The translations under genes were made by a program, and so were the position numbers. From assembly GCF_040047665.1 (NCBI RefSeq), contig NZ_CP157355.1:2976001-3040000 (forward strand): a stretch of 64,000 nt of DNA, read 5' to 3'. Positions 17,660 to 25,810 of the stretch are shown piece after piece; position 1 is the stretch's first letter; each line of letters opens with the position of its first letter. This stretch comes from Chitinibacter sp. FCG-7. Its GTDB lineage: Bacteria; Pseudomonadota; Gammaproteobacteria; Burkholderiales; Chitinibacteraceae. The notes beneath the pieces are model-generated. The model ran no database searches, was not told the DNA's origin, and saw only the letters and a list, made by a program, of their open reading frames with translations.

Positions 17660-19981
17660 TTAGCGGTGGATTTGGTCGTGGATTTTGTGCCGGGTTTCAC
17701 GATGGGCTTGGGGCTTTTTTTTGGCGGCTTTGGCTGCACGGCGCTCGGCAGCTGCTTTTTGCTCGGCTTCGGCTTTTTTCGCTGCCGCCTGGCGCTCGGC
17801 CTCGCGCTCTTTGGCTTCCTGCTCGGCCTGCTGCTTGGCCAGGATTTGCTCTTTCAGGCTGGTGTAGTCGGCTTTGTATTCAGGCGCGTTCAGCGGGCCG
17901 CTAAACGAGATGGGCAGCGTGAGCCCTTTGAGCCCAGAGAGCTCGGGCACATTCGGGTTGGCGCTCGCTTTCATATTGTAATCAAGCCGCCCCTGACCCA
18001 GATCGATTTTGCCCGCCCCGGTGAGGCGCAAGACGCCAGCGCTGACGTCCAGGTCCTGATTGCTGGCAATGCCGTGTTTGAGCAGCCAGGTGGCGCGCAG
18101 CGCGGAGAACTGTGTGCGCGCGTCCTGATTGCTTTCCTGTCCGGTCTGGCCATTCATTAATTTGATTTGCTGGCTGGCGGTGCGCAGCAAGGCTGGAATA
18201 TCAATGCCGCGAATTGCGCCTTTTTTCAGGCTGACCCGGATATTGCCGCCCGCAGTGTGGCGCAGATCGGATAGCTTGTTGCCCACTGCCGCCACGTCAA
18301 TATTGATATCGCTGCGGCCTTCAAAACGGCTGGTGTCGAGCACGTCGGTGAGCAGGGTATTGATATTCATATTGCTCAGCGTCTGTTCCAGACGGAAATA
18401 CGCCGGTTTTTTACGCGCGTCGATTTCGGCGCGGCCATTGAGCCGCCCTTCGTACAGCGTGGCTGAGAGCGGATCGAGCACCAGACGCTGATTGCGCGCA
18501 ATCAGCTTCATCGCCAGATCGTCAATATGCATGTTTTGCAGAACCAGCTCACCAATCTTGATTGAACCAATCGCGTTCAGGTTTTCCAGCCACCAGAAAT
18601 CCAGCGGTGCGGTGTGATTCACCGATTTTGCCCCCGCGCTGACCACCGGCAGATAGGGGGTTAAATCAAGTTTGGCCAGATCAAAGTTGATCCGAAATTG
18701 CGGTGCCAGAAAATTATCCAGATTAAATTGCGCCGTCAGTACCTCGCCATCGAGCTGCCCCTTGCTTTCCAGACTGAGGATTTCATTGCGCAAATCCAGA
18801 TCACCGTGGCCGGTAAGGGCCAGGCTGATTGCGCCGCGTGGCAACTGGCGATTGGTGTAGCTGCCGGTCAGATTGTAATTGGCAATGCGCGCCAGATGCC
18901 CGCGATACAGCTCCAGCGGGCTTTGCAGCTGCACCGATAGATTTTGCTCCGGGCTATTGTATTTAACGTCAATCTGCGCCTGATCGGCGCGCAGAAAGCT
19001 GCCATGGGCGCCACCTAGGCTGGCCATGCTGGCTTTGGCCGAGAAGGTACTGCTTTTATCCTTCATGCCAATATTGAATTTAAGCCGGTTCAGGCTCAGC
19101 GCTGTTTCAGTAAAGCTGATTTCCGGCACGTCCAGCGTGCTGGTCCAGAGCTGGCCGGCCCGATTGGCCTGCGTGGTGATTTTCATATCACCGCCGCTCA
19201 GTCGTAGCGGCTGCCAGTGGTAATTCAGATTACCGGTGGCGCTTAAAGTGGCGTCGCTCACCTGCAGCTGCGGCGAGCTGGCGCCCACTTGCTGCAGATT
19301 GATGGCAATATCAGCCACGCGCAAAGTGCGCTCTTTTTCCAGGTAGCGCATCGCCGCCGAGCCGCTAAGCTGGCCTTGCCACTGTGCGGGGAAGTTTTTT
19401 TGCCCGATTGAAGCCTGGGCGTCGATGGTCAACTTGCCGTTTTTGGGGTTGGTCAGCTGGTCCAGCGTTAAATCCATCGCCGACAAATGCAGTGTTTCAC
19501 CCAGAAACTCGTCTTTCCAGCTGAGATTGGCTTGCGAGAAACTCAGCCTGTCGAGAGCAAACTGGGTTTTTTCATTGTGCGGGCGCAGCAGGTCTTCAAA
19601 ATTGTAAGTGCCATCCTGGTTGCGCACCACGCTGAGCTCAGGCTGTTTGATTTCAATCGCGTGAACCACCACGCGGCCACCCGTGAGCAAGGGCCAGAGG
19701 CGGAATACGATTTTTACCCGGTCGGCATGGGCAAAGACGGTGGGGCTTTGTGGTTCGGTCAGGGTGGCATCGTTGATCAGTATTGCCGGTTTGGGCAGCA
19801 GCACCAGATGGGCGGTGCCACGGATATTCATGGTACGTTGCGTATCGGCCTGTATCTGGCTGATGATCTGCTCGCGCAGGGTGTCGAACGATAGAAAATA
19901 CGGCAAAACACCCAGCAAAGTGATTAGCGTAAAGAGAAGTAAAATGAAGATCCGTACCGGACGGGAATGTCGCCAATCCAT
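17660..19981 (-). CDS. asmA: AsmA-family protein, probable 3' frameshift
   Basis: ATG 19981 gives about 773 residues: a short cytoplasmic N-terminus, one membrane anchor (IFILLLFTLITLLGV, about 12-30), the AsmA beta-rich repeats and a C-terminal Ala/Lys/Glu-rich coiled region. AsmA proteins affect envelope lipid transport and outer-membrane assembly. The tail after an A8 run (17716-17723) reads as non-typical QAHRETRHKIHDQIHR. Removing one A gives a Lys/Pro/Thr-rich tail (KPTAKPAKATR) that ends at TAA 17626-17628, overlapping the mutY ATG. This is a mutation, sequencing error or slippage site. Confidence 0.85.
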   Translation of the reverse strand: MDWRHSRPVRIFILLLFTLITLLGVLPYFLSFDTLREQIISQIQADTQRTMNIRGTAHLVLLPKPAILINDATLTEPQSPTVFAHADRVKIVFRLWPLLTGGRVVVHAIEIKQPELSVVRNQDGTYNFEDLLRPHNEKTQFALDRLSFSQANLSWKDEFLGETLHLSAMDLTLDQLTNPKNGKLTIDAQASIGQKNFPAQWQGQLSGSAAMRYLEKERTLRVADIAINLQQVGASSPQLQVSDATLSATGNLNYHWQPLRLSGGDMKITTQANRAGQLWTSTLDVPEISFTETALSLNRLKFNIGMKDKSSTFSAKASMASLGGAHGSFLRADQAQIDVKYNSPEQNLSVQLQSPLELYRGHLARIANYNLTGSYTNRQLPRGAISLALTGHGDLDLRNEILSLESKGQLDGEVLTAQFNLDNFLAPQFRINFDLAKLDLTPYLPVVSAGAKSVNHTAPLDFWWLENLNAIGSIKIGELVLQNMHIDDLAMKLIARNQRLVLDPLSATLYEGRLNGRAEIDARKKPAYFRLEQTLSNMNINTLLTDVLDTSRFEGRSDINIDVAAVGNKLSDLRHTAGGNIRVSLKKGAIRGIDIPALLRTASQQIKLMNGQTGQESNQDARTQFSALRATWLLKHGIASNQDLDVSAGVLRLTGAGKIDLGQGRLDYNMKASANPNVPELSGLKGLTLPISFSGPLNAPEYKADYTSLKEQILAKQQAEQEAKEREAERQAAAKKAEAEQKAAAERRAAKAAKKKPQAHRETRHKIHDQIHR

Positions 19982-20139
19982 AAATAACAGTCTGTACCTT
20001 GCGAATCGGTCGATTATCCACAAGAACGCGGTGAAACAAAAGCCGCGGATGAAATTTGTCAGCTTTTACCAGCGCGCTGGCAGTAAAATGGCGTGATGTT
20101 CCGGCCAAGGCCGTTAATTGCAAAAGTGCGAAAACAGCG

Positions 20140-20568
20140 ATGACACATGAAACAGTAATTAAAGTACGCGGCTACCATCTGGATTTGTACGGGCATGTCA
20201 ATAACGCTCGTTATCTGGAGTTTCTGGAGGAAGCCCGCTGGGCGATGATCGAAGACTGCGGCGGCGTCGAATGGTTTAGCGAGCGCCGTCTGGCGCTGGT
20301 GGTCAGCCGCATTGATATCCGCTACAAACGCGCCGCGACCATGGGCGATGTGCTGGTGATTCGCAGCACTTTAAGCCAGCTGCGCGAACGCGAAGGGCAA
20401 ATTACGCAGGAAGTGGTGCGCCAGGATAATGGCAAGCTGGTCGCGCAAGCGGACGTGACTTTCGCCGCCATCCACCCCGAGCAGCCCGGCGCGCAGCTGA
20501 TTGTCGGCGAGCTGGCCGAACGCTTTGCGTTGATGCGCTCGCCACTGGCCGCGCAGACAGGAGCCTGA
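20140..20568 (+). CDS. Acyl-CoA thioesterase, 4HBT (hotdog) family
   Basis: ATG 20140 gives 142 residues. The hotdog fold is shown by the YGHVNNARYLEFLEEARW segment near residue 16, the usual YbgC/FadM-like substrate-site helix with Asn and Glu. VSRIDIRYKRAA near 50 and ITQEVVRQDNGKLVAQADVTF strands follow. It probably hydrolyses a short or medium acyl-CoA; the exact substrate is unknown. The stop overlaps the start of the next lipoprotein gene. It is divergent from asmA. Confidence 0.87.
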   Translation: MTHETVIKVRGYHLDLYGHVNNARYLEFLEEARWAMIEDCGGVEWFSERRLALVVSRIDIRYKRAATMGDVLVIRSTLSQLREREGQITQEVVRQDNGKLVAQADVTFAAIHPEQPGAQLIVGELAERFALMRSPLAAQTGA

Positions 20569-21080
20569 TGATGAGCTTATCCATGCATTCAATCCGGCAT
20601 CCGCTGCGGGCGGTGCTGCTGTTATTGCTAGGCTTGCTGCTCTTGCTGGCGGGCTGCACCAGCATCCCTAGCAAAGTGGAAAAACCGAACATCACGCTGG
20701 CAGGCATTGCAGTGGCCAAGCTGGGTTTGCTGGAGCAGCAGTTTGTGCTCAGTTTGCGGGTCACTAATCCAAACGATTTTGATATTGCGCTCAATGGCTT
20801 GACGGTGAATGTTGAGTTGAACAAACAGGCTTTTGCGCAGGGCGTGAGCAATGAAAAAGTCACCTTGCCCCGGCTGGGCGAGAAAATCGTCAAACTGAAA
20901 GTTAGCACCAGTCTGGCTCAGGCTTTAAAGCAATTTTCGTCGCTGCAGGGCGGCGCAGTGCCATACCGGATTTATGGCAAGGTCTACGCGCCCTTATTAC
21001 CTGCCGGCATGCCATTCGAGCGGCAGGGGCAATTAAGCGGTCTGGATGATCTACTTAAAAGCACTAAAGAGAAATTCTAG
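20568..21080 (+). CDS. LEA type-2 (LEA14-like) lipoprotein
   Basis: This is a 170-residue protein with a hydrophobic signal and lipobox LLAGC near residue 30, so it is a membrane-anchored lipoprotein. The mature part has the water-stress/hypersensitive-response domain pattern: NITLAGIAVAKLGLLEQQF, then LSLRVTNPNDFDIALNGL. The role is unknown. Starts at 20568, 20571 or 20583 are possible; all give a signal peptide. Its TAG stop directly abuts the 49-bp repeat. Confidence 0.8.
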   Translation: MMSLSMHSIRHPLRAVLLLLLGLLLLLAGCTSIPSKVEKPNITLAGIAVAKLGLLEQQFVLSLRVTNPNDFDIALNGLTVNVELNKQAFAQGVSNEKVTLPRLGEKIVKLKVSTSLAQALKQFSSLQGGAVPYRIYGKVYAPLLPAGMPFERQGQLSGLDDLLKSTKEKF

Positions 21081-21129
21081 GGGTATATGCCTGTAGAATT
21101 TGTTAAATATGGGCTGCATTGATATACCT
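21081..21129. repeat. 49-bp palindromic repeat, copy 4
   Basis: GGGTATATGCCTGTAG at the left and GATATACCT at the right. It begins at the base following the lipoprotein stop codon. Confidence 0.75.
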
Positions 21130-21213
21130 TGATTGAAATGGATGTATTCAGATTGTGCGTTGATGATTATAAGTGCCTACGGCACGATGGTTTTACAGTC
21201 GCAATCCGCGACG

Positions 21214-21403
21214 GGGACTTACTTTTCTTGGGATTTTATATATTCAGTACCCAAGAAAAGTAAGCAAAAGAAGGCGGCCCCGCCTGCGGCCCTCCGGGCT
21301 ACCCTCGGTCGGTCGTGAGCCAAACGATAAAACTGTTTGTCTCGCTCCACTCCCTCGGCGATGGGCGACAGGGGGTTTTAAACCCCATCTCAATCATCGC
21401 GGC
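21214..21403 (+). repeat. Long hairpin-plus-core interspersed repeat, copy B
   Basis: A perfect 15-bp stem (21218-21232 pairing with 21250-21264) with a 17-base loop is followed by the arm-like AGCAAAAGAAGGCGGCCC and a core of about 130 bp. The core is almost identical to the minus strand of copy A, down to CTCAATCATCGCGG. The stem sequence differs from A and C but pairing is kept. Confidence 0.8.
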
Positions 21404-21484
21404 ATACCATCAACGCATACTCCAAACATTAGCAATACAATCGGCTAGATTGACCGCCAAACCATCACACAGAAGACCAAGACA

Positions 21485-22249
21485 ATGATACTGAACCAGC
21501 GTCAGCAAGAATTGCTTGAATGGGTGCAACGCGCCGGGCATGTGAGCGTCGATGAAATGGCGCATCATTTTGGCGTTGCGCCGCAAACCATTCGCCGCGA
21601 CATCAACCAGCTGGCCGACGAGCGCAAATTGCATCGCGTTCACGGTGGCGCCAGCGCGCATTCCAGCGTGGAAAACGTCGAATATTCAACGCGCAAAGAT
21701 ATGCGCAGCGATGAAAAAGAGCGCATCGCCAAGCTCGTTGCCGAGCATATTCCCAACCATGCTTCGGTGTTCATGAATCTGGGCACCACCAGCGAAGCCG
21801 TCGCGCGCGCCTTGCACAATCACATTGGCCTGCGGGTGATTACCAATAATCCGCATATCGCGATGACGATGTGCCACTACCGCGATAGCGAAGTGGTGCT
21901 CGCGGGCGGCGTGATGCGGCCGAAAGATTACGGCATTTGCGGCGAGGCGACGATTGAGTTTATCCGCCAGTTTCGCGTCGATTACGCCGTGCTCGGTGTC
22001 GCGTGCATCGAAATGGACGGCACGCTGCGCGACTTTGAAATGCGCGAAACGCGCACCTCCGAGGCCATCATCGCGCAAGCGCGCAATGTGTTTCTGGTCG
22101 CCGACCATTCCAAATTCGGCCGCCCATCGCTGGTGCAAATGGGGCATTTGCGGCAAGTGACGGCGCTGTTTACTGATAGCGCCGTGCCGGAAGCCTTGCT
22201 GCCGGTGCTGCAGGAGGCAGGCACCGAGCTGTATATCGCCAGCGAATGA
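21485..22249 (+). CDS. DeoR-family transcriptional regulator (GlpR-like)
   Basis: This 254-residue repressor has an N-terminal DeoR winged helix (QQELLEWVQRAGHVSVDEMAHHFGVAPQTIRRDINQLADERKL reading, about residues 7-50) and a C-terminal sugar-phosphate sensor (DeoRC) with NLGTTSEAVARAL and the GVACIEMDGTLRDFEMRE region. It sits immediately upstream of tpi-fbp-fba on the same strand. TGTTCG-type sites like those of E. coli GlpR lie in front of tpi, so it probably controls that operon. A phosphorylated triose or fructose effector is inferred. Confidence 0.85.
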   Translation: MILNQRQQELLEWVQRAGHVSVDEMAHHFGVAPQTIRRDINQLADERKLHRVHGGASAHSSVENVEYSTRKDMRSDEKERIAKLVAEHIPNHASVFMNLGTTSEAVARALHNHIGLRVITNNPHIAMTMCHYRDSEVVLAGGVMRPKDYGICGEATIEFIRQFRVDYAVLGVACIEMDGTLRDFEMRETRTSEAIIAQARNVFLVADHSKFGRPSLVQMGHLRQVTALFTDSAVPEALLPVLQEAGTELYIASE

Positions 22250-22294
22250 TGTGTTGAGTATTGTGAGCATTCAGGTGTTGTGAGCATTCAAAAA

Positions 22295-22314
22295 GAGAGC
22301 ACTTCGGTGCTCTC
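22295..22314 (+). terminator. UUCG-tetraloop hairpin after the DeoR gene
   Basis: The perfect 8-bp stem GAGAGCAC / GTGCTCTC is closed by a TTCG loop, 46 bases past the stop. There is no T tract after it, so it may be a transcript-end stabiliser more than a terminator. A near copy with a T run lies at 22474-22500. Confidence 0.55.
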
Positions 22315-22473
22315 AGGCTGCAGACAAAGTGAGTGACGGCATTTTTCAAGTCTCGGCAAAGCCGAGCCTAGGCAATAACGCTGTGACTTCGCAGCCTTTA
22401 TGTTTTATTCCCACCCCTCCCGTCCCCTCCTTGAGGGGAGCCTCGCTTCGCGAGCGGGGTTTGTCATCTATCT

Positions 22474-22500
22474 GAGAGCACTTCGGGGCTCTTTTTTTTT
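22474..22500 (+). terminator. Probable Rho-independent terminator before the tpi promoter
   Basis: GAGAGCAC TTCG GGGCTC followed by nine or more T residues. This is a variant of the hairpin at 22295-22314. The stretch between the two has only GC-rich hairpin-forming DNA (CTCGCTTCGCGAG) and no gene. Confidence 0.65.
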
Positions 22501-22518
22501 GCCTTCCGTTTTCAAAAA

Positions 22519-22605
22519 CGAACAATTTGTTCGATTTGTGTTTTTAATTCGAAAAAATGCGCGCATAATGTTCGTATGTGAACGTTTTTTTGTGCGACTT
22601 GTTCG
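22519..22605 (+). promoter_or_regulatory. Cluster of TGTTCG-type operator sites before tpi
   Basis: There are three sites. CGAACA-ATT-TGTTCG (22519-22533) is a perfect inverted repeat. TGTTCG ... GAACG (22569-22584) is a second inverted pair. TGTTCG (22600-22605) is a half site. The half-site matches the core of the E. coli GlpR operator. A CATAAT -10-like hexamer overlaps the second site (22564-22569). This fits repression by the DeoR-type protein encoded just upstream. Confidence 0.6.
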
Positions 22606-22621
22606 TTTTTGGGGTGCGAAA

Positions 22622-23485
22622 ATGAATGCAGCAATACCAAGGCAGTTGTTGAATGCTTATCCCTATGCTCAGGTTGACGATGTTGCTGAGCGGCAGAAGC
22701 TGGTCATCGGCAACTGGAAAATGCATGGCAGTCTGGCGCTGTGCCGTGAGGCGATTCCACGGCTGGCGCGTTCAGTGAATCCAGAAGTGCAGCTGGTGCT
22801 GTGCCCGCCTGCGCCTTTTCTGGGTGAAGTGGCTCGCCTCGCGCAAGGCACCGCAGTGCAATACAGCGGGCAGGATGTGGCCGAGCAGCAAAGCGGCGCG
22901 CGCACTGGCGAATGGTCGGCGGGTATGCTGGCCGAGCTGGGCTGCCGTTATTCGCTGGTCGGGCATTCCGAGCGCCGCCAGCATCATTATGAAGACGATG
23001 CGCTTATTGCCGCCAAAGCCCGCTCTTGCCAGCAATCCGGCCTGATTCCGATTGTTTGCATTGGCGAAAGCCAGGCCGAGCGCGAACGCGGCGAAACTGC
23101 GCAGGTGCTGTACAACCAGCTCGACTGGCTGATGACGACACCCTTGTGGCGACAGGCGATTGTGGCGTACGAGCCACGCTGGGCGATAGGTAATAATCAT
23201 CCGGCGACGCCTGAGCTGGCGCAACAAACGCACGCGCTGATCCGCGCCTATCTGGCGCAAACCGACGCTGTGGCGGCGGCAAAAATTCCGCTGCTCTACG
23301 GTGGTAGTGTCAAAGCCGATAACGCCGCCGGTTTTATGGCCATGCCTGATATTGATGGCGTGCTGGTGGGCGGCGCTTCGCTCGATACCGCGTCTTTTCT
23401 CGAAATTTATGCCAGCGCCGTGCTTTGTGGTTCCGAGCATCGTCCTGTTCAACAGTTGGCTCAACTGGCAAGAATGGTGGCCTAA
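22622..23485 (+). CDS. tpiA: Triose-phosphate isomerase (divergent lid loop)
   Basis: ATG 22622 gives 287 residues. Catalytic parts are present: Lys in NWKMHGS (about 35), His in VGHSERR (about 117) and Glu in AYEPRWAIG (about 190). The GGSVK phosphate loop is also seen. There is a leader of about 27 residues before the usual start, and the mobile lid after the Glu reads WAIGNNHPAT in place of the common WAIGTGKTAT. It converts dihydroxyacetone phosphate and glyceraldehyde 3-phosphate. Being first in a tpi-fbp-fba operon, it may be a dedicated second isomerase. Confidence 0.9.
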   Translation: MNAAIPRQLLNAYPYAQVDDVAERQKLVIGNWKMHGSLALCREAIPRLARSVNPEVQLVLCPPAPFLGEVARLAQGTAVQYSGQDVAEQQSGARTGEWSAGMLAELGCRYSLVGHSERRQHHYEDDALIAAKARSCQQSGLIPIVCIGESQAERERGETAQVLYNQLDWLMTTPLWRQAIVAYEPRWAIGNNHPATPELAQQTHALIRAYLAQTDAVAAAKIPLLYGGSVKADNAAGFMAMPDIDGVLVGGASLDTASFLEIYASAVLCGSEHRPVQQLAQLARMVA

Positions 23486-23487
23486 TT

Positions 23488-24555
23488 ATGAAACTATCGT
23501 TAAACGAATTTATCTGGCAGCAACGCAGCGATGAGCGCTTGCAGCGCGTTGCGCCACTCTTGCTGGCGCTGGCGCAAAGCTGCCGCCTGATTGCGCAAGC
23601 CGTGCGCGATGCGGCGCTGAACAATGCCACCGGCGCGGCGGGTAGCAGCAATATTCAGGGCGAAGCGCAGCAAAAACTCGATGTCATTAGCAATGAGCTG
23701 ATGATGGCCGAAACGCGCGAGCTGGTGCGTGCGCTGGCGTCCGAAGAAATGGACGATATCGTGCCGTGCAACCCCGATTCCGAACTGCTGCTGGTTTTTG
23801 ATCCACTCGATGGCTCGAGCAATCTGGACGTGAATATTTCGGTTGGCAGTATTTTCTCGATTCTGGCCACGCCAAAAAACCCTGCGGGCGATATTTCTGC
23901 CGAAGCATTTCTACAAAATGGCCGGTCACAGTTGTGCGCAGGCTACGCCCTGTATGGCCCGGCGACGATGCTGGTGATCACCACCGGCAACGAGGTCAAC
24001 GGTTTTACTTTTGACGAGCACAGCGGGCTGTTCATGCTGACGCATCCAAAACTGCGCATTGCCGCAGAAGCCAAAGAATTCGCCATCAATACGTCGAATG
24101 CCCGCCACTGGCCTGCACCCATCCAGCGCTATATCGCCGAATGCCAAGCGGGCAGCAGCGGCGTGCGCGGACGCGATTTCAATATGCGCTGGGTCGCGTC
24201 GATGGTGGCCGAAGTGCATCGCATTTTGCTGCGCGGTGGCGTGTTTTTATACCCGCAGGATGCTCGCACAAACGCTAAAAATGGCAAATTGCGCCTGCTC
24301 TACGAAGCCAGCCCGATGGCAATGCTCGTTGAAGCGGCCGGTGGTGCGGCGTCAACCGGATGCGAGCGGCTGCTGGATGTGCAGCCCGAACGCCTGCATC
24401 AGCGCGTGCCGGTGATACTCGGAGCCAAATCCGAGGTGGAGTTGATTGCGGGGTATTGCCGTGAAGATATTGATAGTAATTCCCTACAGAGCAATACCCA
24501 GCAATCAATACCGCTGAGTCGCCATCAGACTTTGTTCGAAACCCTGTTTAATTAA
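23488..24555 (+). CDS. fbp: Fructose-1,6-bisphosphatase, class I
   Basis: ATG 23488, 2 bases after the tpi stop, gives 355 residues. The metal-binding and catalytic signature FDPLDGSSNLDVNISVG lies near residue 110, with an acidic cluster before it. Later motifs KNGKLRLLYEASPMAMLVEAAGG (about 270-292) complete the sugar-phosphatase fold. It performs the irreversible gluconeogenic step, fructose 1,6-bisphosphate to fructose 6-phosphate. It is cotranscribed with tpi and fba. Confidence 0.95.
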   Translation: MKLSLNEFIWQQRSDERLQRVAPLLLALAQSCRLIAQAVRDAALNNATGAAGSSNIQGEAQQKLDVISNELMMAETRELVRALASEEMDDIVPCNPDSELLLVFDPLDGSSNLDVNISVGSIFSILATPKNPAGDISAEAFLQNGRSQLCAGYALYGPATMLVITTGNEVNGFTFDEHSGLFMLTHPKLRIAAEAKEFAINTSNARHWPAPIQRYIAECQAGSSGVRGRDFNMRWVASMVAEVHRILLRGGVFLYPQDARTNAKNGKLRLLYEASPMAMLVEAAGGAASTGCERLLDVQPERLHQRVPVILGAKSEVELIAGYCREDIDSNSLQSNTQQSIPLSRHQTLFETLFN

Positions 24556-24594
24556 ATTACCCAAGCCGCCCAGCCACCCAACCGGAGCAATGCC

Positions 24595-25749
24595 ATGTCA
24601 CTTGTTTCAATGCGCCAACTTCTCGATCACGCCGCCGAATATCAATACGGCCTGCCTGCGTTTAATGTGAACAATCTGGAGCAGGTGCGCGCGATTATGC
24701 TCGCTGCGGACCGCACCAATAGTCCGGTGATCATGCAGGCCTCGGCTGGTGCACGCAAATACGCCGGTTCGCAATTTTTGCGCCATTTGATACTGGCCGC
24801 GATTGAAGAATTTCCGCATATTCCGGTCGCGATGCATCAGGATCACGGCACCAGCCCGAAAATCTGCGAAGAGGCAATCCGGCTGGGTTTTTCATCGGTG
24901 ATGATGGATGGCTCGCTGCTCGAAGATGGCAAAACCCCGGCCGATTATAATTACAACGTCAGCGTAACGCGGCAGGTGGTTGAGCTCGCGCATGCGCGCG
25001 GCGTATCGGTTGAAGGCGAGATTGGTTGCCTCGGCAGTCTGGAAACCGGCAAGGCTGGTGAAGAAGACGGCGTGGGCGCTGCAGGCACGCTCGACCACAC
25101 GCAACTGCTGACCGATGTCGAAGAAGCCTACGCCTTTGTGATGGCGACAGGCGTTGATGCGCTGGCGATTGCCATTGGCACCAGCCACGGCGCGTACAAA
25201 TTTTCTCGCCCGCCCAGTGGCGAAACGCTGGCGATTGAGCGCATCCGCGAAATTCACGAACGGCTGCCGAATGTACATCTGGTGATGCACGGCAGCTCGT
25301 CGGTGCCGCAGGAATGGCTGGAAATCATCAACGAGTACGGCGGCGACATTGCGCCAACGTGGGGAGTTCCGGTTGAGGAAATCGTACGCGGTATCCGCTA
25401 TGGCGTGCGCAAAATCAATATCGACACCGATTTGCGCCTCGCCGCCACCGGCGCAATCCGCCGCTTTATGGCGCAAAACCCAGCCGAATTCGATCCGCGC
25501 AAATACTTGCAGGTTTCAACCGATGCGATGCGCGATATTTGCATCGCCCGCTACGAAGCTTTCGGCAGCGCAGGGCAGGCGGCCAAAATCAAACCGCTGG
25601 GGCTGGACGTGATGGCCGAACGCTACGCACGCAATCTGATTTCTCCTATCCCCAGCCGCCGTGGCGGCGTGGGCGCGGGAATCAGCGCCTTGAATATTAA
25701 TCAAGCGCACGATCTGGACCGCTTTCTGCTAACGCGCGATTGCTACTAA
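24595..25749 (+). CDS. fba: Class II fructose-bisphosphate aldolase
   Basis: This is a 384-residue zinc aldolase. Zinc-binding and catalytic residues are visible in MHQDHG (about 81), EGEIGCLG (about 141), GTSHGAYKF (about 196), MHGSSSVP (about 231) and INIDTDLR (about 276). The long C-terminus ([21 protein letters not shown]) is typical of the Calvin-cycle/CbbA subgroup. A GGAG ribosome-binding site precedes the ATG. With tpi and fbp it forms a short gluconeogenic module. The stop is 12 bases before a 49-bp repeat. Confidence 0.95.
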   Translation: MSLVSMRQLLDHAAEYQYGLPAFNVNNLEQVRAIMLAADRTNSPVIMQASAGARKYAGSQFLRHLILAAIEEFPHIPVAMHQDHGTSPKICEEAIRLGFSSVMMDGSLLEDGKTPADYNYNVSVTRQVVELAHARGVSVEGEIGCLGSLETGKAGEEDGVGAAGTLDHTQLLTDVEEAYAFVMATGVDALAIAIGTSHGAYKFSRPPSGETLAIERIREIHERLPNVHLVMHGSSSVPQEWLEIINEYGGDIAPTWGVPVEEIVRGIRYGVRKINIDTDLRLAATGAIRRFMAQNPAEFDPRKYLQVSTDAMRDICIARYEAFGSAGQAAKIKPLGLDVMAERYARNLISPIPSRRGGVGAGISALNINQAHDLDRFLLTRDCY

Positions 25750-25761
25750 TCGGCTATTGAT

Positions 25762-25810
25762 GGGTATATTGCTGCAGGTGATATTTATATTAGTTTTCAG
25801 TCATATACCC
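25762..25810. repeat. 49-bp palindromic repeat, copy 5
   Basis: The best-preserved copy, with GGGTATAT and ATATACCC ends. It lies at the convergent junction of fba and the GlxA-type regulator and encodes the regulator's last two residues (Gly-Ile) and its TGA stop. Confidence 0.8.

Noticed and set aside
17700..17730. dnaX-type programmed -1 frameshift at the asmA A8 run
   Set aside because: The run resembles A-AAA-AAG, but a -1 shift soon meets TGA. The frame giving the natural-looking tail needs a +1 change (loss of one A), so this is not classical -1 slippage.
21133..21448. Small ORFs between the LEA lipoprotein and the DeoR gene
   Set aside because: Same repeat-derived peptides as at 1.6 kb; no start signals.
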